Assembly (NCBI RefSeq): GCF_037543845.1
Contig: NZ_JBBIFX010000003.1
Coordinates: 434,001 to 498,000, forward strand
Reading direction: 5' to 3'
DNA length: 64,000 bases
Source: Gymnodinialimonas ulvae
Lineage (GTDB): Bacteria > Pseudomonadota > Alphaproteobacteria > Rhodobacterales > Rhodobacteraceae
The notes beneath the pieces are model-generated. The model did no database searches and was not told the DNA's origin. It saw only the letters and a list, made by a program, of their open reading frames with translations. Positions 1 to 8,966 of the stretch are shown here, in pieces. Every line of letters starts with the position of its first letter. The stretch's first letter is position 1. The position numbers and the translations under genes are program-made.

Positions 1-475
1 CGACCTGCGCCGCATTTTCGTTCAGCGCTTCGGCAATTCGCGGGCCCCAATAGGCGTAGAGATTGGCCCCTTTGCGTGTCTTCAGGCGGCTGCCCATTTC
101 CAGACGGTAGGGACGGATCGCATCGAGCGGACGCAGCAAGCCGTAAAGGCCGGACAGGATGCGCAGATGGTCCTGCGCGTAGGTCATGGTGTCGGGATCA
201 AGGCTCGCCGCCTCCAGACCGATGTAAGTGTCGCCCGCGAAGGCGAGCGCCGCGGGGCGTTCTCCCTCGGGCGCATCTTCGAACGCCTTGAAGCGGTCGG
301 CGTTGAGCTTGGCGAGGTCGGCGCTGATGTCCATCAGCTTCGACAGCTCCTTCTGGCTGAGCCGTTTGGCCACGCGCGCGAGTTTGACGGCGTCTTCGGT
401 GAAGTCGGGCGCGGTCATCTGCGCGGTCCGCTCGGTCCAATCGAGACGTTTGGCGGGGGAAATCACACTCAGCAT
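1..475 (-). CDS. yaaA: Peroxide stress protein YaaA (UPF0246/DUF328), 3' end outside window
   Basis: The protein begins MLSVISPAKRLDW and continues with FAGDTYIGL, HLRILSGLYGLLRPLD and PYRLEMG, the signature blocks of the YaaA/DUF328 family. E. coli YaaA is a DNA-binding protein that limits intracellular iron during hydrogen peroxide stress. About 158 of the usual ~250 residues are inside the window and the gene runs off the left edge. I place the start at 475 rather than at the in-frame ATG at 484, because an AGAAGG ribosome binding site lies 9 bases before 475 but directly abuts 484. It is transcribed in the same direction as recQ, with about 45 bases between them. Confidence 0.9.
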   Translation of the reverse strand, partial: MLSVISPAKRLDWTERTAQMTAPDFTEDAVKLARVAKRLSQKELSKLMDISADLAKLNADRFKAFEDAPEGERPAALAFAGDTYIGLEAASLDPDTMTYAQDHLRILSGLYGLLRPLDAIRPYRLEMGSRLKTRKGANLYAYWGPRIAEALNENAAQV

Positions 476-520
476 ATCGATCATCCTTCTGTTGGCTCAG
501 ATGTAAGCGCGACGCGCCGG

Positions 521-2581
521 TTATCCAGCCTCTCTCAGCACGTCCAGGAAGGCCTCGCCAAACCGGTCGGCTTTCTGATCGGACATCCCGCCGATACGGG
601 TCAGCGCTTCCAGACTGTCGGGCTTGCGTTCGGCGATCTTGCGCAGGGTCGAATGCGTGACGGACAGGTATTTGCCAGCGCCATCATCGCCGCGCATCAG
701 CTCCTGACTGACTTCCATCAGCCGGTCGAACACATCCCCAGCCTCGCGCCCGGCCAAAGCCCGGCGGGCGGGGTGTACCGGCTCGGGCGCGTCGCCGGTG
801 ACGATCTGAAGGAAGGCCGCGCCGTAACGTTCCAACTTGGTGGCGCCGACACCGGAAATCCGCGCCATCGCATCCAGAGTGTCGGGCTTGGTTTCGGCCA
901 TCTCGATCAACGTCTTGTCGGTGAAGATAACGTAGGCAGGCACGCGGGACTCTTCGGCCAGCGCGCGGCGTTTGGCCTTCAAAGCGGACAAGAGCGGCGC
1001 GTCTTCCTCGGACACCAGCATCTTCACGGCGGGGCGGCGCGGCGCCTTGGTGATCGTGTCGCGGCGCAGCGTGATGGAGGCCTCGCCCCGCAGGATCGGG
1101 CGCGCGGCCTCGGTCATGCGAAACGCGCCGTGGCGGGCAGGATCGGGGCGCACAAGATCGCGCCCCATCATCTGCCGGAACACGGCCTGCCATTGCCGTT
1201 TGTCGAATTCGGTGCCGACGCCATAGACCGACAGCCGGTCGTGCCCGCGTTGGCGGATCTTGTCGTTGTCGGCCCCCAGAAGCACATCAATCAAATGCCC
1301 CGCACCGAAATATTCACCGGTGCGCAACATCGCGCTGAGCGCTTTTTGCACGGCGACGGAGGCATCAAACAGCTCGGGCGGCTTTTCGCAGAGATCGCAA
1401 TTGCCGCAATCCTCGGCCGCTTCGCCGAAATACCCCAGCAGCACCTGCCGCCGACACCCCTGCGCCTCGGCCAGCCCCAGAAGCGCGTTGAGGCGGGCAT
1501 GATCGGCGTCCTTGCGTTCGGGCGGAGCCAGACCTTCGTCGATCTGGGTGCGGCGAAAGCGGATGTCATCGGGACCATAAAGCGTCAGCGTGTCGGCGGG
1601 CGCACCGTCACGGCCCGCGCGGCCGATTTCCTGATAATAGCCTTCGATCGACTTCGGCAGATCGGCATGGGCGACCCAACGGATATCGGGTTTGTCGACG
1701 CCCATCCCGAAGGCCACCGTGGCGCAGACGATCAAGCCATCCTCGGCGTTAAACCGGCCCTCGACGATGCGGCGGTCATCCACGTCCATGCCGGCGTGAT
1801 AGTAGCAGGCGTTGTGACCCGCTTCGCGCAACCCCTGCGCGAGCGTCTCGGTCTTGGCGCGGGTGCCGCAATAGACGATGCCGGATTGCCCCTTGCGGGC
1901 GGCGGCGAAGCTGAGGATCTGTTGCCGGGGCTGGTTCTTGACCTCGAAGGCAAGCGCAAGGTTGGGGCGGTCAAAGCCGCGCAGGAAGACCTCGGGCGAT
2001 TGGTCATCGAACAGGCGATGGCAGATTTCCGTGCGGGTTTCCGCATCGGCGGTGGCGGTGAAGGCGGCGATGGGCACGTTTAGCGCCCGGCGCAGCGCAC
2101 CGATGCGCAGGTAGTCGGGGCGAAAATCGTGGCCCCATTGGCTGACGCAATGGGCTTCATCGACGGCGATCAGGCTGACGCCTGCACGGCTGAGCATCCG
2201 TTCGGTGCCACTCGAGGCAAGGCGTTCAGGCGCGATATAGAGCAGTTTCAGGGTGCCGTTTTGCAGAGCGTCCCAGACGGCATCGGTTTCCTCGGGCGTG
2301 TTGCCGGAGGTCAGCGCGCCGGCCGCAACCCCCGCTTCACGCAGGCCGCGCACCTGATCGCGCATCAAAGCGATCAGCGGCGAGATCACAACCGTCACGC
2401 CATCGCGCATCAGGGCTGGCAATTGGAAACACAGCGATTTGCCACCCCCCGTGGGCATGATCGCCAGCACGTTCTTGCCGCTTGCCACGGCTTCCACGAT
2501 CTCGGCCTGACCGGGCCGAAAGGCATCGAAGCCGAAGGTCGACTTCAGCAGGGCAGAGGCGTCGGGATGCGCGACCAGCAT
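521..2581 (-). CDS. recQ: ATP-dependent DNA helicase RecQ
   Basis: RecQ is a 3'-5' DNA helicase acting in recombination and stalled-fork repair. The 686-residue product shows Walker A (MPTGGGKS, about residues 42-49), the DEAH box (about 141-144), helicase motif VI (QEIGRAGRDG), and a four-cysteine zinc knuckle (about 375-395) in the RQC region. The C-terminus carries two HRDC-like domains (about 520-600 and 612-685), each with an ISGVG or IGGMS hairpin-type motif. E. coli RecQ (~610 aa) has one HRDC, so the extra length is the second copy, which is common in alphaproteobacteria. The ~105-base gap upstream probably holds its promoter; I could not assign one. Confidence 0.96.
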   Translation of the reverse strand: MLVAHPDASALLKSTFGFDAFRPGQAEIVEAVASGKNVLAIMPTGGGKSLCFQLPALMRDGVTVVISPLIALMRDQVRGLREAGVAAGALTSGNTPEETDAVWDALQNGTLKLLYIAPERLASSGTERMLSRAGVSLIAVDEAHCVSQWGHDFRPDYLRIGALRRALNVPIAAFTATADAETRTEICHRLFDDQSPEVFLRGFDRPNLALAFEVKNQPRQQILSFAAARKGQSGIVYCGTRAKTETLAQGLREAGHNACYYHAGMDVDDRRIVEGRFNAEDGLIVCATVAFGMGVDKPDIRWVAHADLPKSIEGYYQEIGRAGRDGAPADTLTLYGPDDIRFRRTQIDEGLAPPERKDADHARLNALLGLAEAQGCRRQVLLGYFGEAAEDCGNCDLCEKPPELFDASVAVQKALSAMLRTGEYFGAGHLIDVLLGADNDKIRQRGHDRLSVYGVGTEFDKRQWQAVFRQMMGRDLVRPDPARHGAFRMTEAARPILRGEASITLRRDTITKAPRRPAVKMLVSEEDAPLLSALKAKRRALAEESRVPAYVIFTDKTLIEMAETKPDTLDAMARISGVGATKLERYGAAFLQIVTGDAPEPVHPARRALAGREAGDVFDRLMEVSQELMRGDDGAGKYLSVTHSTLRKIAERKPDSLEALTRIGGMSDQKADRFGEAFLDVLREAG

Positions 2582-2687
2582 GGGTGGAGGGCAGCCTGTC
2601 TAGAGTTTGTTTCGAGTGCTCGTTATGGCGTGAAGGTCCCATATTGAGATTCGGTAAACAAGACCTACTGCATGTGGTTTTTGTGGA

Positions 2688-3332
2688 TTACGTCAGGCCA
2701 AGCAATTCGGGCAGGTCAGCCATATCGCGAAACACCCGTGCGCCGTGCGCGGCAAGCCTATCATCGCCATGCGGCGCATAGCCGAAGCACCGCATGCCCG
2801 CGCGCTCTGCACCGAGCGCACCGGAGGGGCTATCCTCGATCACAACGGCGCGGTCCGGGGCCACGCCCATCTCCCGCGCAGCGATCAGGAACAGCTCAGG
2901 GTCGGGTTTCGACACCCCCAAAGTGTAGGCCGAGAACAGCCGCCCGCCCATCCGGTCCGCGATACCGGTGCCGCCCAGCGTGATCGCCATCTTCGCCTCC
3001 GCGCCGTTGGAGGCCACGCAATACGGCACGCCCGCCGCATCGAGCCGGTCGAGCACGTCGATCACACCGGGGATCGCGTCGACCCCTTCGCGCAGGCGGT
3101 CAAAGATCTGCGCGTAAATCTCGGGGATCCAATCGTCGGGCAAGTCCGCACCCAACGCGCGCGCCTTGTCGAACACGCCCTGCATCGTGCCGCCGACGAA
3201 ATGCTCCATTGCGTACTCGATACTGACCGTCACGCCGTAGCGCGCGATGCTTGCGATCATCACCTCATTGGCGGGCCGCTCGCTGTCTACAAGCACGCCG
3301 TCACAATCGAAAATGACAAGATCGGGGGTCAT
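2688..3332 (-). CDS. HAD-superfamily phosphatase, subfamily IA (beta-phosphoglucomutase-like)
   Basis: This 214-residue protein has all four HAD motifs: FDCDGVLVDSE (nucleophile D9 and acid D11), VASNG, VSKPDP with the catalytic lysine, and VIEDSPSG. The helical cap after motif I places it in the HAD-IA group with phosphoglycolate phosphatases, YcjU and beta-phosphoglucomutase. Such enzymes hydrolyse or isomerise phosphorylated sugars and metabolites in the cytoplasm; the substrate cannot be told from sequence. It overlaps the 3' end of rsmD by 4 bases (ATGA), so the two are translationally coupled with rsmD first. Confidence 0.88.
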   Translation of the reverse strand: MTPDLVIFDCDGVLVDSERPANEVMIASIARYGVTVSIEYAMEHFVGGTMQGVFDKARALGADLPDDWIPEIYAQIFDRLREGVDAIPGVIDVLDRLDAAGVPYCVASNGAEAKMAITLGGTGIADRMGGRLFSAYTLGVSKPDPELFLIAAREMGVAPDRAVVIEDSPSGALGAERAGMRCFGYAPHGDDRLAAHGARVFRDMADLPELLGLT

Positions 3333-3886
3333 GGATGCCTCAACAGGGTGATGGTTGTGTTGCCGTAGCTGCGTTGATCGAGGGTCTCGAACGACGCGGG
3401 GATGATCGGGGCTGTGGCCTCTTCCCAGACCAGGGTCGCACCCGGCGCCAGCCAGCCTTCCGCGCGCAGGACCGGCAGGATCTCTTCGCCCAATCCCTGC
3501 CCATAGGGCGGGTCGAGGAAGATCAGGTCGCAGGCCTCCCGCGCGGGGCCGATCTGGCGGACATCCTTGCGAAACACCTTGGTGACCCCCTGCGCGGCGC
3601 AGGCTTCGATGTTTTCGCGCAAAAGCGCGCGCGCCGCCGTACCGTTGTCAACAAAGGTGGCAGACACCGCGCCCCGGCTCAACGCCTCCAGACCCAGCGC
3701 GCCGGTGCCCGCGAAAAGGTCAAGCACACGCGTACCGTGCACAAGATCGCCATTGCGGCCATTGATCAGCAGGTTGAACAGGCTCTCGCGCACCCGGTCC
3801 GTTGTGGGTCGCAGATGCGCCGCCGCATCGCCCGCGCCGACCTCGGCCAGCTTCTTGCCGCGGAGACGACCGCCAACAATCCTCAA
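3329..3886 (-). CDS. rsmD: 16S rRNA (guanine(966)-N(2))-methyltransferase RsmD
   Basis: RsmD methylates G966 of 16S rRNA during 30S assembly, using S-adenosylmethionine. The 185-residue sequence opens with the family signature MRIVGGRLRGKKLA, has the Rossmann SAM loop VLDLFAGTGALGLEALSRGA, and the catalytic N6/N2-type motif DPPYGQG. Length matches the family. It is the first gene of a pair with the HAD phosphatase (4-base overlap) and starts 10 bases after the end of the flavin reductase gene upstream on the same strand. Confidence 0.95.
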   Translation of the reverse strand: MRIVGGRLRGKKLAEVGAGDAAAHLRPTTDRVRESLFNLLINGRNGDLVHGTRVLDLFAGTGALGLEALSRGAVSATFVDNGTAARALLRENIEACAAQGVTKVFRKDVRQIGPAREACDLIFLDPPYGQGLGEEILPVLRAEGWLAPGATLVWEEATAPIIPASFETLDQRSYGNTTITLLRHP

Positions 3887-3896
3887 GACACTGGCC

Positions 3897-5105
3897 TCAT
3901 GCCTTCAACAACGCTTTCAAATCGCTCTCCGGATCCGCCACAACCTCGGGCGCGGGCGACTTGCCCGCCTCGATCAACCGCTTGCCGATCATGTAGCCGC
4001 GCGGATCGTTCATTGCGTCCACGGCCAGCAACGCCGCGCCCTTGTAGTACCAATGCGACCGCGCCTTGCCGCCATCGCGCACCGCCACGCTGTCATAGCC
4101 CATGTTCAGGCCCGCGATCTGCAGCTTCACATCGTATTGGTCCGACCAGAACCACGGCTTGGGCACGTAATCCTCGCCCAAGCCAAGGATGTTTTTCGCC
4201 ACCGCCTCCGCCTGATCAATCGCGTTTTGTACGCTCTCCAACCGGATGCGCGCGCCCCGGTACGGCAGCGATGCACAATCGCCCGCCGCCCAGATCGCAG
4301 GGTCCGAGGTCTGCCCGCGCGCGTTCGTGGCAATGCCGTTATCCAACGTCACGCCGGCCATTTCCGCCAAAACGTCGTTCGGCGTCACGCCGATCCCGGC
4401 AATCACCATGTCATAGGGATGCTCTTCCCCATTGGTCAGAACGGCCCCAACAACCCGGCCATCAGCAGCATTCAGGCACTCCAGCCCGACATTTTCGCGG
4501 ATCGTCACCCCGTGAGCGCCGTGCAGATCGCGAAAGTAGCCCGCCGTCTCGGCACAGGCGACGCGGCCCAGAATGCGCGGCGCGGCCTCGATCAGGGTCA
4601 CGTCCATACCGCGTTTGCGCGCCACTGCCGCGGCCTCCAACCCGATGTAGCCGCCACCCACGATCAACACCCTGCGATCAGGCGTGACCTCGGGCTCCAT
4701 TGCATCCACATCGGCCAACGTGCGCACCACATGCACACCTTTGAGCGACCCGCCGATCTCGGCCGGCAAGCGACGCGGGGTGGAGCCGGTGGCGAACACC
4801 AGCGCGTCATAGGGCAACGCCGCTCCGGCGACCGTCACCGTCTTGGCCGCCGCATCCACGGCCTCAACGGCCTGCCCCATGCGCAGATCAATAGTGTTTT
4901 CCGCATACCAATCGGAGGGCCGCAGATACAGACGCTCCAACGCCATGTCGCCAAGCAGATAGGCCTTTGACAAGGGCGGGCGCTGATAGGGTGGGGCCGG
5001 TTCATCACCAATCAGGGTGAGCGCGCCGTCAAACCCCTCGGCCCGCAACTTGGCCACACAAGACGCTCCGGCCTGTCCGGCCCCGATGACGATTATCCGA
5101 TCCAT
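3897..5105 (-). CDS. FAD-dependent oxidoreductase of the ferredoxin/rubredoxin reductase type
   Basis: The 402-residue protein has an N-terminal FAD Rossmann motif (VIGAGQAGASC), a central NAD(P)H Rossmann motif (VLIVGGGYIGLEAAA), the ATG-type motif FATGSTPRRLP, and the FAD-pyrophosphate motif WAAGDCAS. A C-terminal reductase domain follows (PWFWSDQYD). This architecture is that of putidaredoxin, rhodocoxin and rubredoxin reductases, which pass electrons from NAD(P)H to a small [2Fe-2S] or rubredoxin carrier for an oxygenase. No ferredoxin or rubredoxin gene is adjacent. It could in principle serve the AlkB at 51.3 kb, but that is only inference. It is divergent from the peroxiredoxin gene. 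Confidence 0.9.
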   Translation of the reverse strand: MDRIIVIGAGQAGASCVAKLRAEGFDGALTLIGDEPAPPYQRPPLSKAYLLGDMALERLYLRPSDWYAENTIDLRMGQAVEAVDAAAKTVTVAGAALPYDALVFATGSTPRRLPAEIGGSLKGVHVVRTLADVDAMEPEVTPDRRVLIVGGGYIGLEAAAVARKRGMDVTLIEAAPRILGRVACAETAGYFRDLHGAHGVTIRENVGLECLNAADGRVVGAVLTNGEEHPYDMVIAGIGVTPNDVLAEMAGVTLDNGIATNARGQTSDPAIWAAGDCASLPYRGARIRLESVQNAIDQAEAVAKNILGLGEDYVPKPWFWSDQYDVKLQIAGLNMGYDSVAVRDGGKARSHWYYKGAALLAVDAMNDPRGYMIGKRLIEAGKSPAPEVVADPESDLKALLKA

Positions 5106-5181
5106 GGCGCTTTCCTGTTGGCGTGTTCCCGGCGGACCCTATATCCGCTTCAAACCACTCGACAAGCAGGAGAGAACCCCG

Positions 5182-5670
5182 ATGTCCATTTCCGCAGGCG
5201 ATACACTGCCCAATGCCACCGTCCTTCGCATCGGTGCCGACGGCCCCGAAAGCGTCGAGATGGAGAGCCTGACCAAGGGCCGCAAGGTGGTGATCTTCGG
5301 CCTGCCCGGCGCGTATACCGGCACTTGCACCTCGGCCCATGTGCCGTCGTTCATGCGCACCAAGGATGGGTTCGATGCGAAGGGTGTGGATGAGATCATC
5401 TGCATCTCGGTTAACGATCCTTTCGTGATGGACGCCTGGGGCGACAGCACCGGCGCAAAGGGCGCGGGGATCACGATGTTGGGTGACGCGGCGGCGGCAT
5501 TCACCAAGGCCATCGGCATGAACTGGACGGCGGAACCGGTGGGCTTTTTCGACCGCTCGCGCCGCTACGCGATGTATGCAGAGGATGGTGTGGTGAAGGT
5601 GATCAACGTCGAGGAAGGCCCGGGCGTCTGCGAAGTGTCTGCCGGTGAGACGCTCCTGGACGCGATCTGA
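5182..5670 (+). CDS. Peroxiredoxin (Prx5/AhpE-like thiol peroxidase)
   Basis: A 162-residue peroxiredoxin that reduces hydroperoxides through the peroxidatic cysteine C49 in the Prx5 motif PGAYTGTCTSAHVPSF. The downstream segment ICISVNDPFVMDAWG is also typical of the Prx5 subgroup, which often uses glutaredoxin or glutathione as reductant. An upstream in-frame extension is possible, but the start at 5182 is set by the AGGAGAG ribosome binding site about 8 bases before the ATG and by the family-length N-terminus. A strong terminator follows the gene, so it is probably monocistronic. Confidence 0.93.
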   Translation: MSISAGDTLPNATVLRIGADGPESVEMESLTKGRKVVIFGLPGAYTGTCTSAHVPSFMRTKDGFDAKGVDEIICISVNDPFVMDAWGDSTGAKGAGITMLGDAAAAFTKAIGMNWTAEPVGFFDRSRRYAMYAEDGVVKVINVEEGPGVCEVSAGETLLDAI

Positions 5671-5699
5671 GCCCGGGGCAACACCGACCCCGCGTCAAT

Positions 5700-5738
5700 G
5701 AAAACGCCCCGAAGACCACTTCGGGGCGTTTTTTTGAT
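5700..5738. terminator. Rho-independent terminator between convergent prx and mscS genes
   Basis: The sequence AAACGCCCCGAAG, a 5-base loop, then CTTCGGGGCGTTTTTTT forms a GC-rich stem of about 12 bp with a seven-T tract on the plus strand. The A-run on the left arm also supplies a short T-tract on the minus strand, so it may work in both directions for the two convergent genes. Confidence 0.9.
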
Positions 5739-6631
5739 TATTCTGCCGCCATGTCCTGCGGTTGGGCGGAGAGGCGGATGGGCGCGTTGTCGTGGACCAG
5801 CGTGCGCGTCGGAAACGGAATGTCGATATCCTTCGCGTCGAAGGCTTCTTTGACCTTGCGTTTGATGTCGGCCTGGTAATCCCAGTACTGCGGTTGGTCC
5901 ACCCAGGCTCGGACGAGGAAATCGACCGAGCTGTCGTTGAGCGTGTTGACCTGCACCCAAGGCGCCGGATCGGAATGCGTACGACTATCGTCGGAGAGCA
6001 CATCGCGAATGATCTGCTCGGCCTGCGCAAGGTTCACACCATAGCCGACGCCAAAGCTCCACTCCGCGCGGCGGGTGTCGTAGCCAGAGTAGTTCTTGAT
6101 CTCGTTGCCCCAAACATCCGCGTTCGGCACGAAGATCTGCACGTTCCCGATGCTGGCCAGCTCGGTCATGTTGAGCGAGATGTTCTTGACGGTCCCCGTG
6201 ACATCGCCAACCTCCACGAAATCGCCGATTTTGACGGGGCGGAAGAGGATGATCATGATACCGGCGGCTACGTTCGACAACGTGCCTTGAAGTGCGAGAC
6301 CGATTGCCACGCCAGCCGCACCCAGCGCTGCGATGATCGACGTTGTCTGCACCCCGAATGTGTTGAGGATGAACAAAAGCGCAAACGCCATGATGACGTA
6401 GCGCGCGATGTTGCCGAGGAAGGCAAACAGCGTGTTGTCGAGATGCTTGTGCTTCTCGCCAATCTTGCGGATGCGCCTTTTCACCCAACCGGCAAAGATC
6501 ACGGCCACGATCAGGATCAGGATCGCGGCGACGACACTGCCCAGAATGCTGGCCATGAATTCCACGGAAAAAATATCGCCTACGGTCGTGCCGGCGGCGA
6601 TTTCGGTATTCAGAATATTCTCAAAGTCCAT
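5738..6631 (-). CDS. Small-conductance mechanosensitive channel (MscS family)
   Basis: A 297-residue inner-membrane channel that opens under membrane tension to release solutes on hypo-osmotic shock. Three hydrophobic segments are visible (about residues 26-48, 75-95 and 99-130). The third is the glycine/alanine-packed pore helix (AALGAAGVAIGLALQGTL), followed by the beta-domain block FRPVKIGDFVEVG and VFVPNADVW-like residues. Length and order match E. coli MscS (286 aa). It is separated by 32 bases from the pterin dehydratase gene upstream on the same strand. Confidence 0.94.
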   Translation of the reverse strand: MDFENILNTEIAAGTTVGDIFSVEFMASILGSVVAAILILIVAVIFAGWVKRRIRKIGEKHKHLDNTLFAFLGNIARYVIMAFALLFILNTFGVQTTSIIAALGAAGVAIGLALQGTLSNVAAGIMIILFRPVKIGDFVEVGDVTGTVKNISLNMTELASIGNVQIFVPNADVWGNEIKNYSGYDTRRAEWSFGVGYGVNLAQAEQIIRDVLSDDSRTHSDPAPWVQVNTLNDSSVDFLVRAWVDQPQYWDYQADIKRKVKEAFDAKDIDIPFPTRTLVHDNAPIRLSAQPQDMAAE

Positions 6632-6663
6632 TTCGGGCCCTTGCGTTGGCCCCGGAATGCGGG

Positions 6664-6963
6664 TCAGACCGCGAGGCGATCCATCTTCGACGCCATGGCG
6701 ATATCCAGCGTCGAGATCCCGTCCACGTCATGTGTGGTCAGGGTGACATCGACGGTCTTGTAGACATTCGACCATTCCGGGTGGTGGTTCATCTGTTCCG
6801 CCACCATCGCAACGCGGGTCATCCAGCCGAAGGCCTCAGAGAAATCGGTGAAGGTAAAGGTCTTCGTGATCGCATCTCGGCTGTCGTCATGGCTCCAGCC
6901 ACGTGCCGTGACCTCGGCCAAAGCCGCGTCGCGATCTGTGCCTTGCAGGTTCTCCGCCGTCAT
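6664..6963 (-). CDS. phhB: 4a-hydroxytetrahydrobiopterin dehydratase (PCD/DCoH)
   Basis: A 99-residue pterin-4a-carbinolamine dehydratase, which regenerates pterin cofactor by dehydrating 4a-hydroxytetrahydropterin. The family motif HHPEW (in QMNHHPEWSNVY) and the VTLTTHD segment with the third conserved histidine are present. It overlaps the upstream acyltransferase gene by 4 bases (ATGA), so the two are coupled. No aromatic amino acid hydroxylase is visible in the window. Confidence 0.93.
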   Translation of the reverse strand: MTAENLQGTDRDAALAEVTARGWSHDDSRDAITKTFTFTDFSEAFGWMTRVAMVAEQMNHHPEWSNVYKTVDVTLTTHDVDGISTLDIAMASKMDRLAV

Positions 6964-8141
6964 TCCGGCTCCTCCACTTGTGCTTTTCTGAACGGGCCGT
7001 AGCCAGTCAGAACTTCGATTTCCTCGTCCACTGCGGCGCGTTCGGCATCCAGATATTTACCGATCGCCTCAGCGAATCCCGCATCGCGCACCCAATGCAA
7101 TGAGTGCGTGGTGACGGGCATATAACCCCGGGCAAGCTTATGGGTTCCCTGCGCGCCCGCTTCGACACGTTTCAGGCCATGGGCAATCGCGTGATCAATG
7201 GCCTGATAATAGCACAGCTCGAAATGCAGGCAGGGGTGATCCTCGGTGCAGCCCCAGTAGCGGCCGTAAAGCACCTCGGCCCCGATGAAGTTGAGCGCAC
7301 CGGCCACCGGCACGCCGTCGCGCAGCGCCAGACACAGCAGCATATCATCGGCCATCGTGGCATGGGCGCAGTCGAAGAAATCGCGGGTGAGGTAGGGCGT
7401 GCCCCATTTCCGCGCGCCGGTGTCCTGATAGAAGCGCCAGAAGGCGTCCCAATGCTCGGGCTTGATGGCATCGCCGGTCAGCGACACGATCTCACCGCCG
7501 AAGTTCTGCGCCCGTTCTCGCTCCTTGCGGATGTTCTTGCGCTTGCGGCTCGACAGGGAGCCCAGGAAATCGTCGAATGTCGCGTAACCGTCGTTGACCC
7601 AATGGAATTGCTGCGACGCGCGGCGCATCAGGCCGATCTTCTCGCCGGCAATCGCCTCCTCCTCGGTGCAGAAGGTGACATGGAGTGACGACAGGTCATT
7701 GTCGGCGGCGATCTGCACCGCTCCCTGGATCAGCGCAGAAATACCAACCGCTTCCCATCCCGGACGCGTCAGGAACCGCCGGCCCGTGGCGGGCGTGAAC
7801 GGCGCCGCGATCTGCAGCTTGGGGTAATATTCGCCCCCCGCATTCTCATAGGCATGGGCCCAATTGTGGTCGAAGATATACTCACCCTGACTATGGCCCT
7901 TGGCATACATCGGCGCCGCCGCGATCACCGCGCCATCGTTGCGCGCCACAAGATAGCGCGGTTGCCAACCGCTGCCGGGCCCGACGCTGCCAGATTGCTC
8001 CAAGGCGTCAAGAAACCGATAGGTGGTGAACGGGTCCCGTGGCCGCCCGTCTTCGGGGCAGGCACAGGCATCCCACTCCACCGCATCAATCTGCGACAGA
8101 CTGCTCAGCAGGTCGATTGTGATGGCGGTATCGCCGTCCAT
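6960..8141 (-). CDS. GNAT-fold N-acyltransferase, COG3146/DUF482 family
   Basis: The 393-residue product matches the DUF482 (COG3146) family, peptidoglycan-branching FemAB-like proteins with a double GNAT fold. Recognisable blocks are HNWAHAYENAGG near residue 95, RKRKNIRKERER near 200, and the C-terminal EAGAQGTHKLARGYMP motif. The family is widespread in alphaproteobacteria and its substrate is not established. It is first in a two-gene unit with the pterin dehydratase. Confidence is high for family and low for reaction. Confidence 0.87.
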   Translation of the reverse strand: MDGDTAITIDLLSSLSQIDAVEWDACACPEDGRPRDPFTTYRFLDALEQSGSVGPGSGWQPRYLVARNDGAVIAAAPMYAKGHSQGEYIFDHNWAHAYENAGGEYYPKLQIAAPFTPATGRRFLTRPGWEAVGISALIQGAVQIAADNDLSSLHVTFCTEEEAIAGEKIGLMRRASQQFHWVNDGYATFDDFLGSLSSRKRKNIRKERERAQNFGGEIVSLTGDAIKPEHWDAFWRFYQDTGARKWGTPYLTRDFFDCAHATMADDMLLCLALRDGVPVAGALNFIGAEVLYGRYWGCTEDHPCLHFELCYYQAIDHAIAHGLKRVEAGAQGTHKLARGYMPVTTHSLHWVRDAGFAEAIGKYLDAERAAVDEEIEVLTGYGPFRKAQVEEPE

Positions 8142-8201
8142 CGAAAGGCTCCGTCTTGGGGACCCTCCAGAGATGGGTCCACCGCCCGTCAGGTCAACGG
8201 A

Positions 8202-8966
8202 TCACACACCAAACGGGGCCAGATAACCTTCAAACGTTATGTTATCGGCGACTTTGCGCGCCATCGCCTCATCTTCGGGCGATTTCACGGTCCAGCACAG
8301 GATCGGCACGCCCTTTGCCTTCAAATCCAACACCCTCGGCGCGGCCAGGTCATGGCAATCATGGCTAATGAAGCTGGCCCCGACATTGTCGAAATCCGCC
8401 ACCTCGCGCAATTGATGCAATGTGTCCGACGACAGATCCGGCCATTCCCGCTCGGCGTAGCCATCGGTGGTGATCCCGCGCACGACGCCGGGCGCGCGCT
8501 TGGCAAGATTGGCCACCATATGCGGGTTGAACGACATCACCGCGACCGGCCCCGCATAGCCATCCAGCGCATCGGCGACGGCGCGTTCCAGATCATCCGG
8601 CGCGGACCCAGTGCCGCCGGATTGGTCCTTCAGCTCGATCAGAAGCGGCACCTGTCCCGCGACGGCATCCAGCACTTCGGGCAAACTCGGCACGCAGTCA
8701 TCGGACCCGGTCAACCGCAACTTGCCCAGATCGCGCGACGCCCATCCCCGGATCGGCCCGCTTTGAGCGGTCAACCGATCCAATCGGTCGTCATGGAACA
8801 CCATCGCCGCGTTGTCAGAGGCCAACTGCACGTCGATCTCGATCCCGTAGCCCGCCGCAATCGCGGCCTTTACGGCGCCCATGGAATTCTCGACCACACC
8901 GGCGCTGCGGTCATGCAGCCCCCGATGCGCCAGCGGAATACTCAGGAATTCCGGTGCCAGCGTCAT
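8202..8966 (-). CDS. Glycerophosphodiester phosphodiesterase family protein
   Basis: A 254-residue TIM-barrel phosphodiesterase that would release sn-glycerol-3-phosphate from glycerophosphodiesters. The catalytic HRG (PLAHRGLHD), the metal ligands EIDVQ, and HDDRLDRL are all present near the N-terminus, and LIELKD follows. There is no signal peptide, which points to a cytoplasmic UgpQ-like enzyme. The start at 8966 overlaps the stop of the ridA gene by 4 bases (ATGA), and this coupling decides the start over longer in-frame options. Confidence 0.92.
   Translation of the reverse strand: MTLAPEFLSIPLAHRGLHDRSAGVVENSMGAVKAAIAAGYGIEIDVQLASDNAAMVFHDDRLDRLTAQSGPIRGWASRDLGKLRLTGSDDCVPSLPEVLDAVAGQVPLLIELKDQSGGTGSAPDDLERAVADALDGYAGPVAVMSFNPHMVANLAKRAPGVVRGITTDGYAEREWPDLSSDTLHQLREVADFDNVGASFISHDCHDLAAPRVLDLKAKGVPILCWTVKSPEDEAMARKVADNITFEGYLAPFGV

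Noticed and set aside
167..2083. 638-codon plus-strand frame
   Set aside because: Antisense shadow of recQ and yaaA.
3335..4970. Two long plus-strand frames (450 and 467 codons)
   Set aside because: Antisense to rsmD and the flavin reductase gene.
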